DNA from: Botryococcus braunii | Taxonomy: Eukaryota; Chlorophyta; Trebouxiophyceae | Reading direction: 5' to 3' | NCBI GenBank assembly: GCA_002005505.1 | Contig: KV908475.1 | Span: 211,391 to 263,890 of the forward strand | Length of the DNA: 52,500 bases | Shown here: positions 21,056 to 31,374 of the stretch, piece after piece | How the letters are laid out: each line of letters opens with the position of its first letter | Numbering within the stretch: the first letter of the stretch is position 1 | The notes under the pieces: model-generated | What the model was told of the DNA's origin: nothing | The model's input: only the letters and a program-made list of their open reading frames with translations | Database searches by the model: none | Made by a program: the position numbers and the translations under genes

Positions 21056-21316
21056 TGTAGCGTTAACTAAGCGGAAGAGGTTTTTATGAGACAGTGAGAC
21101 GTTCGTGGTGTGCAACGAAAGAGTGTTACATGATTGATTCGCAAGCGTACTCTTAAACCCAGGGTGGATTGAATTATACTGTACTGCCACAGACGCGTAG
21201 TCGGGCAACCGAGCGAACTACTTGAGCGAGGTTGTACTGCGAATCCAGATCACATGGCAAGTCAAAGAGCAATGCCAAGGACCATACTAGAGCATTATAC
21301 CCTAGGAAATGCTACA
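21056..21316 (-). repeat. Element A 5' LTR
   Basis: 261 bp, the partner of the LTR at 4133-4393 and identical by eye. It is followed by the target duplication GGTAC at 21317-21321. Confidence 0.95.
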
Positions 21317-21321
21317 GGTAC

Positions 21322-22675
21322 AGGTCGAGGCTAGCGAAGCCAACACTGTTTAGGCCAGAGTTTACTGCCATCGTTTTTCAACCTCTTACAATGACAGCTT
21401 GTGTTTTGAAACCTGCCATGATAGTAATGGGATAGATTAATGTCAACAGAATATATATAAGGCTAGACCATTCTAGCCGTCCATGTACGTGTTAAAATCT
21501 CTAGAAAATAGCACCTGGTCGTTACTTTGGAGATAGATCCAACACCGACAATTGAAGTAGTTAATGAAATAAATTATTGAAGTTACATTCGGTATGCTAA
21601 TCACGAAACAAGAATGATGAGCATCCCGGCGATGGCTGCTAACAAGTTTTTGCTCACCAGAATGCTAATGAGGGTGTATCCGCAGTCTGCCCATACTTTA
21701 AAAACGTGAATAATAATATGTCATGTTATGTGCAGTGAGAAATCATTATTTGCGTCTTTGCTTATCTCGAAGTCGACGTATCTTACCCTAGCAACGGCCA
21801 CGTCCATCGGCAATGCTATCAAAATCGCAATAACTGCCCCAATGAGGGCGATGCGATGGTTGTTTGCCATGAGAGCCTACGCAAACACGTACAATGTTAC
21901 TGTCAAGGAGGTATACAAGCACGTCTACACTCCTGTATCTTCGCGTAGGTCGGTGACCGAGCCCCAGCCTCAGTGGCGTCTTTACTAATAAAGGATGCAA
22001 GATACACAAATCTTGGCAATAAATGCAGTGCCTTTTTATGCTTGGATACAAGTGTGCGAACTCATTTTCGCGATGGTCTCGAGTCACTGACGACAAGGCG
22101 GCTAAAGAAAGCTTTTAACTGTCCAGAAGTGGATAATACGGCCAACCATGCACGCATAAACAGTCATGAGGTTTTGATTGTCTGAAAATGATTAGTGTCA
22201 ATGGGTTGCCAGGGAGTACCAGTCGCAAAACGATTGCAGCACGTGCACAGGATCACACCGGTTCTCACGTATACTAACTCTGTGTTGGAGCTGTTGATAC
22301 TGCTTGAGAGGATTCACAGATGTCCCGTCTTAGCAAATGTGTCCATGCGGGTCTATCATCTGTGCAACTGAAATGATCACCGGTTTCAAACGGTGGATGT
22401 GTCTTGCGCCTCCAGCTCCTACGCCGCGTTGTTCGTCGCCTCGACTTCGTCGCCTCTTCACAGCTGTGAATTCCTCTCGTTTGACGTGATAATCTGCCCT
22501 GAAGCTTCCGATTTGGACCAATTACAAATTTGTCGGGTCACAGGAGTCCTCTGAGAGGACGGGTGAGGGGACGGGTCCTGCGGTGCTGTTCCTACGGTGG
22601 TACCCACCCTGTGTTGTATAGCGGGGAACCTGGAATGAACTGTGATAGTATCACTAATACGGGCAGCTGCGGGAT
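21322..22675. other. No gene recognised
   Basis: An 86-codon plus frame at 21728-21988 is the longest of note but resembles no family. The region is likely the continuation of the locus into which A inserted; no further proline-rich exon was found. Confidence 0.4.
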
Positions 22676-22819
22676 ACGTGCGCGGAACTTAAGAAGTTCA
22701 GACGGAAGGCCTCAGTTTGGCCCCCGGCGAACATAACTAGTATTCGCCAGCTGCGGTTCGTGTGTTAACAATTCCTACGTCCCTTTCCCAGCGGCGCGCT
22801 TGGTCAGGTCTGGTGCTTG
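22676..22819. repeat. 144-bp duplicated segment, copy 1
   Basis: The same 144 bp occurs at 23341-23484 with one substitution noticed (ACGTCCC against ACGTACC). Copy 1 is in unique sequence, copy 2 lies inside a CA microsatellite. Confidence 0.95.
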
Positions 22820-23149
22820 CCACATATTGTTGTGGCAGTGCGCGAGATTAACTATGTAAGTCCTTCTCGGAGTCCTTACTAAGATTTGCTATAAGAAGAT
22901 GGCCATCACGTGAGTGTACTTATGACCCCTGTTGTCACGAAGACCCCGTGTGCTGTGAAGTTCATCCCCTCGGGTTTCCCAGCTGCCACTCGAGAAGTTT
23001 ATAGTAAAGGGTGAAGCCTATCCTAAGAGCAGAACATAAATCCTGGGTGCGGGTACGCGGAATCGACGGGCCAGAGTCGAAGAGTGATAGTGAAATCCTC
23101 TTTTTGGAACATGGCAAAGAAAGGCACAGTGCGACTGGAGACGTTTGTA

Positions 23150-23179
23150 CATGTAGCGTTCTGCGCAGAACGCTACATG
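23150..23179. repeat. Perfect 30-bp palindrome
   Basis: CATGTAGCGTTCTGC is followed directly by its reverse complement, with no loop. It lies between the two copies of the 144-bp duplication. It could cruciform in DNA or act as a dimeric binding site; function unknown. Confidence 0.95.
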
Positions 23180-23261
23180 CAAAGATGCCCGGATGTTGAG
23201 CACACATAGATCCCAAGAAAAGAACGGCTGCGACGCAACTTCCAAACAGACGCTGATTCTA

Positions 23262-23265
<4 letters not shown>

Positions 23266-23348
<83 letters not shown>

Positions 23349-23496
23349 GGAACTTAAGAAGTTCAGACGGAAGGCCTCAGTTTGGCCCCCGGCGAACATA
23401 ACTAGTATTCGCCAGCTGCGGTTCGTGTGTTAACAATTCCTACGTACCTTTCCCAGCGGCGCGCTTGGTCAGGTCTGGTGCTTGGTCAGGTCTGGT

Positions 23497-23558
<62 letters not shown>

Positions 23559-23572
23559 ACACACACACACAC
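23266..23572. repeat. CA microsatellite split by copy 2 of the 144-bp duplication
   Basis: CA repeats run 23266-23342 and about 23498-23572. Between them sits the second 144-bp copy (23341-23484) followed by an extra partial repeat of its last 14 bases (GTCAGGTCTGGTGC). Open frames of HTHT or VCVC type here are artefacts. Confidence 0.93.
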
Positions 23573-24113
23573 CACTGTGACGAAGGAAGTTGTCGCAAAG
23601 GCTTCGCAATCCTGTCGTACCGGTTTGCGAAGTTCGTAAGCGTCGCAAAAATTTCGGATTTTAACCGACGCGAGATGGGCCCAACTTTTTTGCGAAGACT
23701 TTGCGAAGGGTTTACGAAGACCTTCGTATTTCTTTCATAATCGATCGGAAAAATTTCGTATTTTTTGGGAACTCGTGACTTGAGTGAGTATGCTGCAGAC
23801 ATGCTTCTCATGCACCCAGTGTGTGATTTTGATGTGTCCCAGAAACCCATCATGCCCTTGTGATGTCTGTTCTCTGAGCGCTTTGTGGGGATCAACACAT
23901 CAATGGTAGTGAATGGCTATATTGGCACCCTGGAGTACCACACTGTTAACATGCATGTTACTGCACATATTGCTGACATAGTAAATATTGCTCCCTGCAC
24001 GTGGCAGAGTTCACTGGTGAGAATAAGACATGTATGGTGTCATGTCAAGAAATTTCAGCTGAATAGGAAAAAAGTCCAGTACTGCAGTACAAGGTGGGGG
24101 ACCGAAGCCTTGT
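23573..24113. other. No firm gene; GCGAAG-rich stretch
   Basis: 23580-23770 repeats short phrases of the type TTCGCAA and GCGAAG on both strands. A frame at 23885-24030 reads smoothly and is followed by a donor-like GTGAGAAT, but I cannot name it. D interrupts the segment at 24119. Confidence 0.35.
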
Positions 24114-24118
24114 GTGGG

Positions 24119-24731
24119 TGTGATCTGCAAGATCCAAAGGTGTCAAAGATCAAATATAGATTATCAATATACGTACACGTATGTCATCCAGATATTGCAC
24201 CAGTTCAATCAGGCACACATACTCAATGGTGTCGAACTGGTGTACAATCAGATTAGACTGTTGCTTTCAGGGAATTGCTCACACACAGTGAGTAGAAGAG
24301 AAAGCAAGACAATAAGAGAACAGACGAGTCAAACAGGAGACGGCTTGAACAAGCCTTTAGAGAGCGAATGACTGCCTGTCCTTCCGGGTTCTAAGCCTAT
24401 CAATACTCAGATCAGCGCGTGAAGGTTGCGCTATTCAGCAGAACTCCTGACCCTTTTCCTGAATTCCTGTCTCCCTAATGGTCCAGAACTTGAGGTTTTG
24501 GACCCTTATCCTAACAGTACTCTCATGCACGTTTTTATTAAAGGTAAATGCATGGTTTTTCAGCCACAAAAAGTAACAGTAGACGACAGCCATGTAATGT
24601 TTATCCTTCTGATTGATTAGCCAGTGTCAAGGCATCCTCACCTTGAGTTAACTGTGAAGTTAACTCACAGCTATTTATCTAATCATAATTACCTCAAATT
24701 AACATGACATAATGAAGCACAAAACCCAACA
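24119..24731 (-). repeat. Element D 3' LTR
   Basis: 613 bp, minus strand starting TGTTGGGTTTTG and ending GCAGATCACA. Partner at 36726-37338. Confidence 0.95.
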
Positions 24732-24744
24732 ATCTTCCCCTTGG
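24732..24744 (-). promoter_or_regulatory. Element D polypurine tract
   Basis: Minus strand CAAGGGGAAGAT immediately before the 3' LTR. Confidence 0.8.
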
Positions 24745-24774
24745 TTCATATGTCAGTTAATTTTACCCCATTGT

Positions 24775-25386
24775 TTAAGACACTCCAAGCTTAGCCCTAT
24801 GCTTCTCAAATAAGGCAGATGCTAAGGGCTTCGTAAACATATCTGCCACGTTTTCAGACGTAGCAATATAGACAGGTTCAATCTGCCCCCAAGCCACTTT
24901 TTCACGTGCATAGTGATAACTGATGCTTATATGCTTAGTGAATTTGGACACTATGTGATTTTTCAAGTGCTGAATTGCTCCTTGATTATCACAGAAAAGC
25001 TTGACAGTCTTCACTGTTACTCCAAGCTCTTCAAGCATACCTCCCATCCACATTACCTCCTTCACTGCTGCACTGGCAGCAACAAATTCAGCTTCCACTG
25101 TGGATGTGGCAACTGATGACTGCTTCTTGCTGCACCAAGACACAGCTGACCCATTCAGAAGAAAAATAAACCCTGTGGTTGATTTTCGTCCATCGAGGTC
25201 CCCAGCAAAATCTGCATCAACATATCCCACCAACTCATTGTCTCCCGAGTTAGTATATGTGATGCCCATTTCTTTAGTGCAATTTAAGTACCTCAGTACC
25301 CTTATTGCCCCATTCCAGTGTGCAGTCGTAGGCTGCCCCCTGAACCGACTCAGTACCCCCACTGCCTGAGCTATATCAGGCCTTGT
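24775..25386 (-). CDS. pol: Element D RNase H, C-terminal end of pol
   Basis: From the E insertion site the minus strand continues TTRPDIAQAVGVLSRF and encodes the copia RNase H: YVDADFAGDLDGRKSTTGF, SSVATSTVEAEFVAAS, LFCDNQGAIQHL and the conserved tail SENVADMFTKPL. The frame is open to its natural stop about 30 bp from the polypurine tract. Its upstream partner is at 32262-32561. Confidence 0.92.
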   Translation of the reverse strand, partial: TRPDIAQAVGVLSRFRGQPTTAHWNGAIRVLRYLNCTKEMGITYTNSGDNELVGYVDADFAGDLDGRKSTTGFIFLLNGSAVSWCSKKQSSVATSTVEAEFVAASAAVKEVMWMGGMLEELGVTVKTVKLFCDNQGAIQHLKNHIVSKFTKHISISYHYAREKVAWGQIEPVYIATSENVADMFTKPLASALFEKHRAKLGVS

Positions 25387-25684
25387 TGTAACAGGAAAAG
25401 TCGCGTGTTATAGGAAAATGACCGGACCACGAGGATTTGGACCTCCATAAAGGTCCCTTCGTGAGTTATGTTCCTCCACGCCAAGAAGTGGCTACTTCAC
25501 GCGCCAAGGGAGTGACCCTTACTTGACAAGGCGCATTGGCGATGGAGACAGGGACACACTTAGAACAGGATAGAATAAGGCTTTGGCAGAGGAAGGACCG
25601 GGCCGGACTGGACGGGTACTCAGGTGGAGCCCAAACAACTTGTAACCATTGTTTTCGCATCCTTTGGCCGTTTCTACTGTATCA
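25387..25684 (+). repeat. Element E 5' LTR
   Basis: 298 bp, TGTAACAGG start and CTGTATCA end. Confidence 0.95.
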
Positions 25685-25685
25685 C

Positions 25686-25698
25686 TGGTATCGGCGAG
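25686..25698 (+). promoter_or_regulatory. Element E primer-binding site
   Basis: TGGTATCGGCGAG, one base inside the 5' LTR, the same core as in A and in the TRIM. The implied tRNA 3' end is CGCCGAU-A-CCA, whose acceptor stem would begin with an A1-U72 pair, a hallmark of eukaryotic initiator tRNA-Met. Confidence 0.85.
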
Positions 25699-25900
25699 AG
25701 GGGCCAAATTTTGAGCTCCTCTCGTTGAAAAAATTTCCCAAAGAAGTTTTTCAGAGAATTCTATAGATTCGGATTGGGTTAGTTGTGGTGTGTGTGGCGC
25801 TTTTAGGGGCCTACGACTCGGGTCACCGAGTTTAGGGCCCCCACCCGGACTTTCTCGATTTCCTGTGTCACCGAGCCTCGCCAGCACTGACAGCTCAGAA

Positions 25901-27232
25901 ATGGCTAGACGACAAGTCGAAGAGCTGCAGGCTGCTTTGGCCGAGGCCGAGGGGCGTGAAGCGGCAATGGCTGCCGAACTGGCTGAGTTACGACAACAGG
26001 CAGAAAACGCTGAAGTTGCGGCTCAAAACCCCGCGAACCCACAGGCAAGAATCCCGACCGTTCGAACCCACTTACCGGAAAAATTCGAGGGACGCAGGGA
26101 CGATCTCGAACAATTCCTAGACGATGTGAGGTCATATTGTGAACTCACCGGTGTGCCCGCGAACCTCAGGGTTGACTACGCAGTGCGCTGCTTAGGAAAG
26201 AGCGTGAAAAAGGTGTGGTTAACAAAAAAAGCAGCTTACGTGAGGCAAAATCCAGGTGCTGTCGTGGATTTAGCTCTCTTTGGGGATCTGTTGTCTTCTG
26301 TCTATGATAACACTGATAAGGTTGCAAAGGCAAGGGATAAACTTGATTCCGTATATCAGGGCAACGAATCAGTTGAGAAGTATGTTGAGCGCTTTACAAC
26401 CTTGCTAGCAGAGGTAGAAGTCAGTGGGGACCTATCCATGGGGGAGAAAATCCATAGGTTTCGTAAAGGCCTACGTGAGGATTTAAAGAAATATTCAGCA
26501 ATTAACCCTACAACAGGCAAAGGTTTTGATGATTTGGATGCCTTGATAAGTTTACTCACACGGTACGATGCCGCGGTGGGCGGGCCCTTACAGGCAAAGA
26601 GACTGAGAACCGGCCCCGGGGCCCCTAACTCAAGCATTGCAACCGCCACCGTTGGCCCAGCACCGCACGTTGCTGGCGTCGGACAGGACTGGACAATCCC
26701 CTACTACAGTCATGAATTTGGGATGATGGCAGCTGCACCGATGGTGGCAGCGCCAATCCAGATGGCCCATGGTTACCCTGCGCCGCTCGCCACGGTCGCC
26801 GCGATCCAAGGCGCGACTCCTTATCCCCGCAGGGATGGTTTACCTCCCGAGTATCGGAGGGACACTAGAGTTGCCTTTCCCCTCAACAGAAGCTGTTACG
26901 CGTGCAATACCCCTGGCCATGAATCTTGGTTTTGCCCACTCAAAAAACTTAGAGAGGACCCTAACGCCTATCTTAATCAACAACAGTGGGACATCTTGCA
27001 ACACATTGTGAAGGCCAGACAGGAGGTAAACCAGCCTGCTCCACCAATTCCAGGTCTGGCTGGTGATTTGCTGCGGCGACGGGTAGGAGGGGGCCACAAC
27101 AACTTTAGGTCCCTCGGTGTGGGAGCAGCCCCTATGCAAGGGTGGACAGCTCAGGGTGGGGCCGGACGGGGACGGAGAATCAGAGGACGGGGCCGTGGAC
27201 GGGGCCGGGCAAGGGGACGCGGTAGGCCATGA
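25901..27232 (+). CDS. gag: Element E Gag (443 aa)
   Basis: The frame's first ATG is at 25901; an upstream in-frame GTG extension is not needed. Residues 1-45 form an Ala/Glu/Leu-rich probable coiled coil. A Ty3-type capsid region follows (LPEKFEGRRDDLEQFLDDV, LLAEVEVSGDLSMGEKIHRF), then a hinge and one CX2CX4HX4C zinc knuckle (CYACNTPGHESWFC, residues 332-345). The C-terminus is an Arg/Gly-rich RNA-binding-like tail (GRGRGRGRARGRGRP). The stop codon overlaps the pol start as ATGA at 27229-27232. Confidence 0.94.
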   Translation: MARRQVEELQAALAEAEGREAAMAAELAELRQQAENAEVAAQNPANPQARIPTVRTHLPEKFEGRRDDLEQFLDDVRSYCELTGVPANLRVDYAVRCLGKSVKKVWLTKKAAYVRQNPGAVVDLALFGDLLSSVYDNTDKVAKARDKLDSVYQGNESVEKYVERFTTLLAEVEVSGDLSMGEKIHRFRKGLREDLKKYSAINPTTGKGFDDLDALISLLTRYDAAVGGPLQAKRLRTGPGAPNSSIATATVGPAPHVAGVGQDWTIPYYSHEFGMMAAAPMVAAPIQMAHGYPAPLATVAAIQGATPYPRRDGLPPEYRRDTRVAFPLNRSCYACNTPGHESWFCPLKKLREDPNAYLNQQQWDILQHIVKARQEVNQPAPPIPGLAGDLLRRRVGGGHNNFRSLGVGAAPMQGWTAQGGAGRGRRIRGRGRGRGRARGRGRP

Positions 27233-30200
27233 GTGGAGTTAGAGAAGGAAACCTCCACACTTTTGTTCCTTGGGAATCTTTTCATTCTTCTATCGAGCAA
27301 CGTTGTTCTGAGTTTTTGCATTGTTCTTTTTCTAGAGGCCCCTTTGACAATACCCTACCCGATGGAACGTCTAAACCGACATTTGTTGCAGTACCTATAG
27401 GTAAAGCGGAGGACACCTTATCCACTTTCGCTCGTGAGCAACAAGCAAATAAACATTTAAGTGCTTGTTTTCTAATGGGTAGTAAAGTGGCGAAATCCAA
27501 GGCAGTGTACCCATGGCTAAAAGGCATGAGAGTTATCCTGCAAGGTACCAAGGGACCTGATGTCCCCTACTCCTATGTAGTTTACCATGCCGGACCCAAA
27601 TTTAGCGTATCTTTTGCTCAAGCTTTTTCAAATAGGCATTTAGCAATGCTTTTTCATGTTAACTGTACTGGTGTGAAGGGCGTCGCTTTAGTCGATACCG
27701 GGGCGACGCACTCGTTCGTCAGACATGACTTCCTAGCTACTCTCGGAGTGAGGCTGTCAAAGAAGTGTGTGGATGTCCAGCTTGCAGATGGGCAGACCAT
27801 GCGCTCGGCGGGGACAGCTAAGCTCAGGGTGCACTTATCTCAAACATATGTGGAACAGAGGGATTTCATTGTCTGCGAAACTCTGTTGGATGGGGTGGAC
27901 TTAATCCTTGGTGAGGATTTTCTGAAAGAAAGAAAAGCGTTAATTGACTACAATCATGGCGCAGTTCATCTTAAACCGCCTCATTCCTCACACTACATTA
28001 CACTCCTCAACCCGCTGCCCCCTAGTGAAAGAGGTACCTTACCGGCGCAAAAAGTAAATGTTATAAGTGGGGGTCAAGCTAGGCGGGCTATGCGAAAGGG
28101 TTGTCCAGGGTTTTGGGGGGTAGTGCGAGAGGCAAGGAGTGGACAGGACTCAGTTTGTGCAACACACTATCTCCATAGGGTTGCAGTGGCAACTACAGAG
28201 GGGGATAATCCTTGGGACGAAGACAGCGGAGCCACCGGCCTAGATTTAAACGAAAACTCCCGGCGTGTTATTGAGGGTATGACTGACAAGCCACAAGACT
28301 TGAAGCAATTGTTGTTAGAGTTTTTGGATGTTTTTCCAGAGAAATTGCCAGATTTACCTCCAGACAGGGGCATCTTGCACACTATACCTATGACACCCGG
28401 CCATACGCCGCCCTGTCGCCCCACTTATAGGTTGGCTGAACCAGAAGTGGCGGAGTGTCGGAGGCAGGTTGAGGAATTACTAGCACAGGGTTTCATCAGG
28501 CCGAGTGCATCACCGTATGGTAGCCCCATATTGTTTGTGAGAAAGAAAGACGGAACATTCCGAATGGTTATAGATTACAGGGCAGTTAATAACTTAACAA
28601 GGAAGGACAAATATCCGTTGCCACGGATAGACGATCTTCTGGACAAGCTGCAGGGTTCAAAGTTCTTTACCTCTTTTGATCTCTTGTCAGGTTACCATCA
28701 AGTGCGATTACATGAATCCGATGTTCCCAAAACCGCCTTTAGAACACCCTTAGGTTCATTTGAATTTTTGGTGCTTCCTTTTGGTCTCACGAATGCTCCC
28801 TCCACGTTTCAGAGACTGATGAACAGTGTGTTTCATGATTTTATTCGAGAGGGTTTTGTTGTGGTTTACCTAGATGATTTGTTGGTATACAGCAAGTCCA
28901 GGGAACAGCACTTAGAGCACTTAACTCGCATCCTTACTCGGCTGAGAGAGGAAAAACTTTATGCAAAATTATCCAAGTGTGAGTTTTTTGCTGACGAGTT
29001 GCGGTATTTGGGACATGTCGTGGGGCGCGACGGCATCAAAGTTGACCCTGCCAAAGTTCGGACTATTGTGGACTGGCCAACACCCACGGGGAGCACGCAC
29101 GTACGACAATTCTTGGGACTAGCCAACTACTTCCGCAAGTTCGTCCCGGGTTACAGTACGCTTGCGGCCCCCTTAACCCGGCTCACTGGCAAAGTTCCTT
29201 GGACGTGGGGAGAAGCTGAAGAGCACGCGTTTCAAAGTTTAAAAGAAACTTTGTCCAATGCTCCTGTACTAGCACTCCCAGACAGTAGCAAGCCTTTCAA
29301 AGTGATCTCAGATGCCAGTGACTATGGGGTGGGTGCAGTACTATTGCAAGAAGGTAGACCTGTAGCATACTTCAGTAAAAAGCTTAGTAATGCCGAACGC
29401 AATTATTCCACAACTGAGAAAGAGCTTGCAGGTGTGTTGTATGCCCTCAAGGAGTGGAGGTGTTACTTATTAGGGCAAACTTTCACAGTTGTTACGGACC
29501 ATCGCGCGAATAGTTTTTTGCAAACCCAAACCCTACTCTCACCCAGACGGGCGCGCTGGGCGGAGTTTCTACAGTTATTCGACATCCAATGGGAATATGC
29601 GCCGGGATCCACTAACCCTGCTGACCCATTGTCTAGGAGTCCTCACTTAGCCGGGGCCCACGTCCGAGCCCTAGCTCGGGCCCAGGCTGGGGTTCAGGCG
29701 TCGGTTCAGGCTAGGGCAGGGCCCCTGGGGGAGCACTCTCCCCCTGTCGGAGTAGGAGCGATGGGGGTTGGGGAGGCTGCAGACTCCACCACCCTACCCA
29801 CGTCGATGGACGGGTTGAGGGGATGGGGAAGGGTTTTAAGTGAGGCATATGAGATAGATGATTGGCTCCATCGTAAACAAAATCGCCGCAAGTTAAGCTT
29901 CCATAGTGGCTTGTGGAAGCGCGGTGCGCGCATTTACGTTCCCTCCCACCATATGAGTTCTGACGGTGTCGAACGTAACCTTCGTAGAGAAATCCTGGAA
30001 AATTTGCATGGACCACCTATAGTTGGTCATCCAGGCAGGGACAGGACCCTCGAATTAGTTCAACGTTCCTGGTGGTGGCCAGGGATGGCCGCAGATGTGG
30101 CTGACTTTGTGGCCCAATGTGACTCGTGTCAGCGTGTCAAAGCCCCAGCACACTTACCTGCAGGGTTACTACACCCTCTAGAAATACCTGACAGAAAGTG

Positions 30201-31374
30201 GCAATCAATGTCTATGGACCTAATCACTGGACTGCCAAGAACTAAGGAAGGATATGACGCTATCTGGGTTGCTGTTGATAGGTTGTCAAAGTATGCGCAC
30301 TTCGCTCCGACGACCACTGACGCAAGTGCAGAAGTGATAGCTCAACTGTTACGGACCCGGGTTTTCACCTTGCATGGGTTTCCCACTCACATTGTATCAG
30401 ACAGAGATCCTAGGTGGGTGGGTCGCTTCTGTCAAGAGCTCTTTCGGTTGACCGGTTGTCGCTCTGCGCTATCTACAGCGTTTCATCCGCAGACCGACGG
30501 TCAAACGGAACGAATTAATAGGATTTTGGAGGATTATTTGCGTCATTACGTCACTGGAAGACACAACGACTGGGATAAACATTTGTGTGAGGCTGAATTT
30601 TCTTACAACAACACTTTTCAGCAATCAATCAACACTACTCCATTTAGGTTGACTTTCGGTCAGGATCCCACGATTCCCTTCCAGGAAGTCTATGAAGGTG
30701 TGACATCTTCTGTACGTGAGTATGTACCGGCAGCAGCAGAGTTTGTACGAAGGATGAGATGGGATCTAGAAAGAGCGCGGACATGTCTCAAAGCTGCGCA
30801 GGACCGCATGAAGGCATATGCGGACGCGAGGAGAAAAGATGCTCCTATTTTAAAAATAGGCCAACCTGTCCTCCTCTCAACAAAGAATCTGAAATTCAAG
30901 CATACTCGGACAAGAAAACTCTTACCTCGGTTTATTGGGCCTTTTCCCATCGTCCAGGAGGTATCATCGGTAGCTTTCAGAATTAGGCTTCCAAAAACTC
31001 TGAGGGTTCATGATGTCTTCCATGTTTCTATGCTTAAGCCTTATAAGGAAGGTGGGACGGTACAACCTCCTCCTCTACCTGAGATTATTGATGGAGAAGA
31101 GGAGTATGAGGTCGAGGCTGTGCTAGCTCATAGGGAACGAAAGTTACGAGGTCGAAAAACTGCGCGAGAATATCTTGTAAAGTGGACCGGGTATCAGGAT
31201 ATTCATAATACTTGGGAGCCAGAGGATAACTTAGAACACGCCAGGGAGGCGTTACAGCGGTACTGGGATTTAACCACGGAGCACAGGCCGGAACAAAAAG
31301 AAAAGGTGGACAAGAAACGTAAAGGACGTGGTAAAAATGCTGAGAAGCAGCGGAAGCGCGCTAGGCGCGCTTAG
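27229..31374 (+). CDS. pol: Element E Pol polyprotein with chromodomain (1381 aa)
   Basis: In order: retropepsin (ALVDTGATHSF, Asp156); RT (FIRPSASPYGSPILFVRKK, MVIDYRAVNNLT, SFDLLSGYHQV, catalytic VVYLDDLLVYS with Asp549/Asp550); RNase H (VISDASDYGVGAVLLQ, VTDHRANSFL). The integrase follows with HHCC (about 926-965) and Asp997, Asp1058 and Glu1094. A chromodomain lies at about 1292-1345 (YEVEAVLAHRERK, YLVKWTGYQDIHNTWEP), then a basic tail (KKRKGRGKNAEKQRKRARR). A stop codon in this frame at 27223-27225 lies just before the ATG, so pol cannot be reached by a ribosomal frameshift within gag; stop-start reinitiation at ATGA is the simple reading. Confidence 0.96.
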   Translation: MSGVREGNLHTFVPWESFHSSIEQRCSEFLHCSFSRGPFDNTLPDGTSKPTFVAVPIGKAEDTLSTFAREQQANKHLSACFLMGSKVAKSKAVYPWLKGMRVILQGTKGPDVPYSYVVYHAGPKFSVSFAQAFSNRHLAMLFHVNCTGVKGVALVDTGATHSFVRHDFLATLGVRLSKKCVDVQLADGQTMRSAGTAKLRVHLSQTYVEQRDFIVCETLLDGVDLILGEDFLKERKALIDYNHGAVHLKPPHSSHYITLLNPLPPSERGTLPAQKVNVISGGQARRAMRKGCPGFWGVVREARSGQDSVCATHYLHRVAVATTEGDNPWDEDSGATGLDLNENSRRVIEGMTDKPQDLKQLLLEFLDVFPEKLPDLPPDRGILHTIPMTPGHTPPCRPTYRLAEPEVAECRRQVEELLAQGFIRPSASPYGSPILFVRKKDGTFRMVIDYRAVNNLTRKDKYPLPRIDDLLDKLQGSKFFTSFDLLSGYHQVRLHESDVPKTAFRTPLGSFEFLVLPFGLTNAPSTFQRLMNSVFHDFIREGFVVVYLDDLLVYSKSREQHLEHLTRILTRLREEKLYAKLSKCEFFADELRYLGHVVGRDGIKVDPAKVRTIVDWPTPTGSTHVRQFLGLANYFRKFVPGYSTLAAPLTRLTGKVPWTWGEAEEHAFQSLKETLSNAPVLALPDSSKPFKVISDASDYGVGAVLLQEGRPVAYFSKKLSNAERNYSTTEKELAGVLYALKEWRCYLLGQTFTVVTDHRANSFLQTQTLLSPRRARWAEFLQLFDIQWEYAPGSTNPADPLSRSPHLAGAHVRALARAQAGVQASVQARAGPLGEHSPPVGVGAMGVGEAADSTTLPTSMDGLRGWGRVLSEAYEIDDWLHRKQNRRKLSFHSGLWKRGARIYVPSHHMSSDGVERNLRREILENLHGPPIVGHPGRDRTLELVQRSWWWPGMAADVADFVAQCDSCQRVKAPAHLPAGLLHPLEIPDRKWQSMSMDLITGLPRTKEGYDAIWVAVDRLSKYAHFAPTTTDASAEVIAQLLRTRVFTLHGFPTHIVSDRDPRWVGRFCQELFRLTGCRSALSTAFHPQTDGQTERINRILEDYLRHYVTGRHNDWDKHLCEAEFSYNNTFQQSINTTPFRLTFGQDPTIPFQEVYEGVTSSVREYVPAAAEFVRRMRWDLERARTCLKAAQDRMKAYADARRKDAPILKIGQPVLLSTKNLKFKHTRTRKLLPRFIGPFPIVQEVSSVAFRIRLPKTLRVHDVFHVSMLKPYKEGGTVQPPPLPEIIDGEEEYEVEAVLAHRERKLRGRKTAREYLVKWTGYQDIHNTWEPEDNLEHAREALQRYWDLTTEHRPEQKEKVDKKRKGRGKNAEKQRKRARRA

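Larger units (their letters stand above)
4133..21316 (-). mobile_element. Ty3/gypsy chromovirus element A (outer shell of triple nest)
   Basis: Terminal repeats of 261 bp at 4133-4393 and 21056-21316 read as identical and are flanked by the 5-bp duplication GGTAC (4128-4132, 21317-21321). Reading on the minus strand the order is LTR, PBS, short gag, protease, RT, RNase H, integrase, chromodomain, polypurine tract, LTR. That order (integrase after RT) and the C-terminal chromodomain place it among the chromoviruses. Its RT gene is cut by element B. Coding lesions: gag ends early, there is a frame change near 19667, another near 6980, and an in-frame TGA at 6248-6250. It therefore cannot make a complete polyprotein. 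Confidence 0.95.

Noticed and set aside
25790..25900. An N-terminal extension of element E Gag from a GTG
   Set aside because: The first ATG at 25901 begins the coiled coil and is the expected start.
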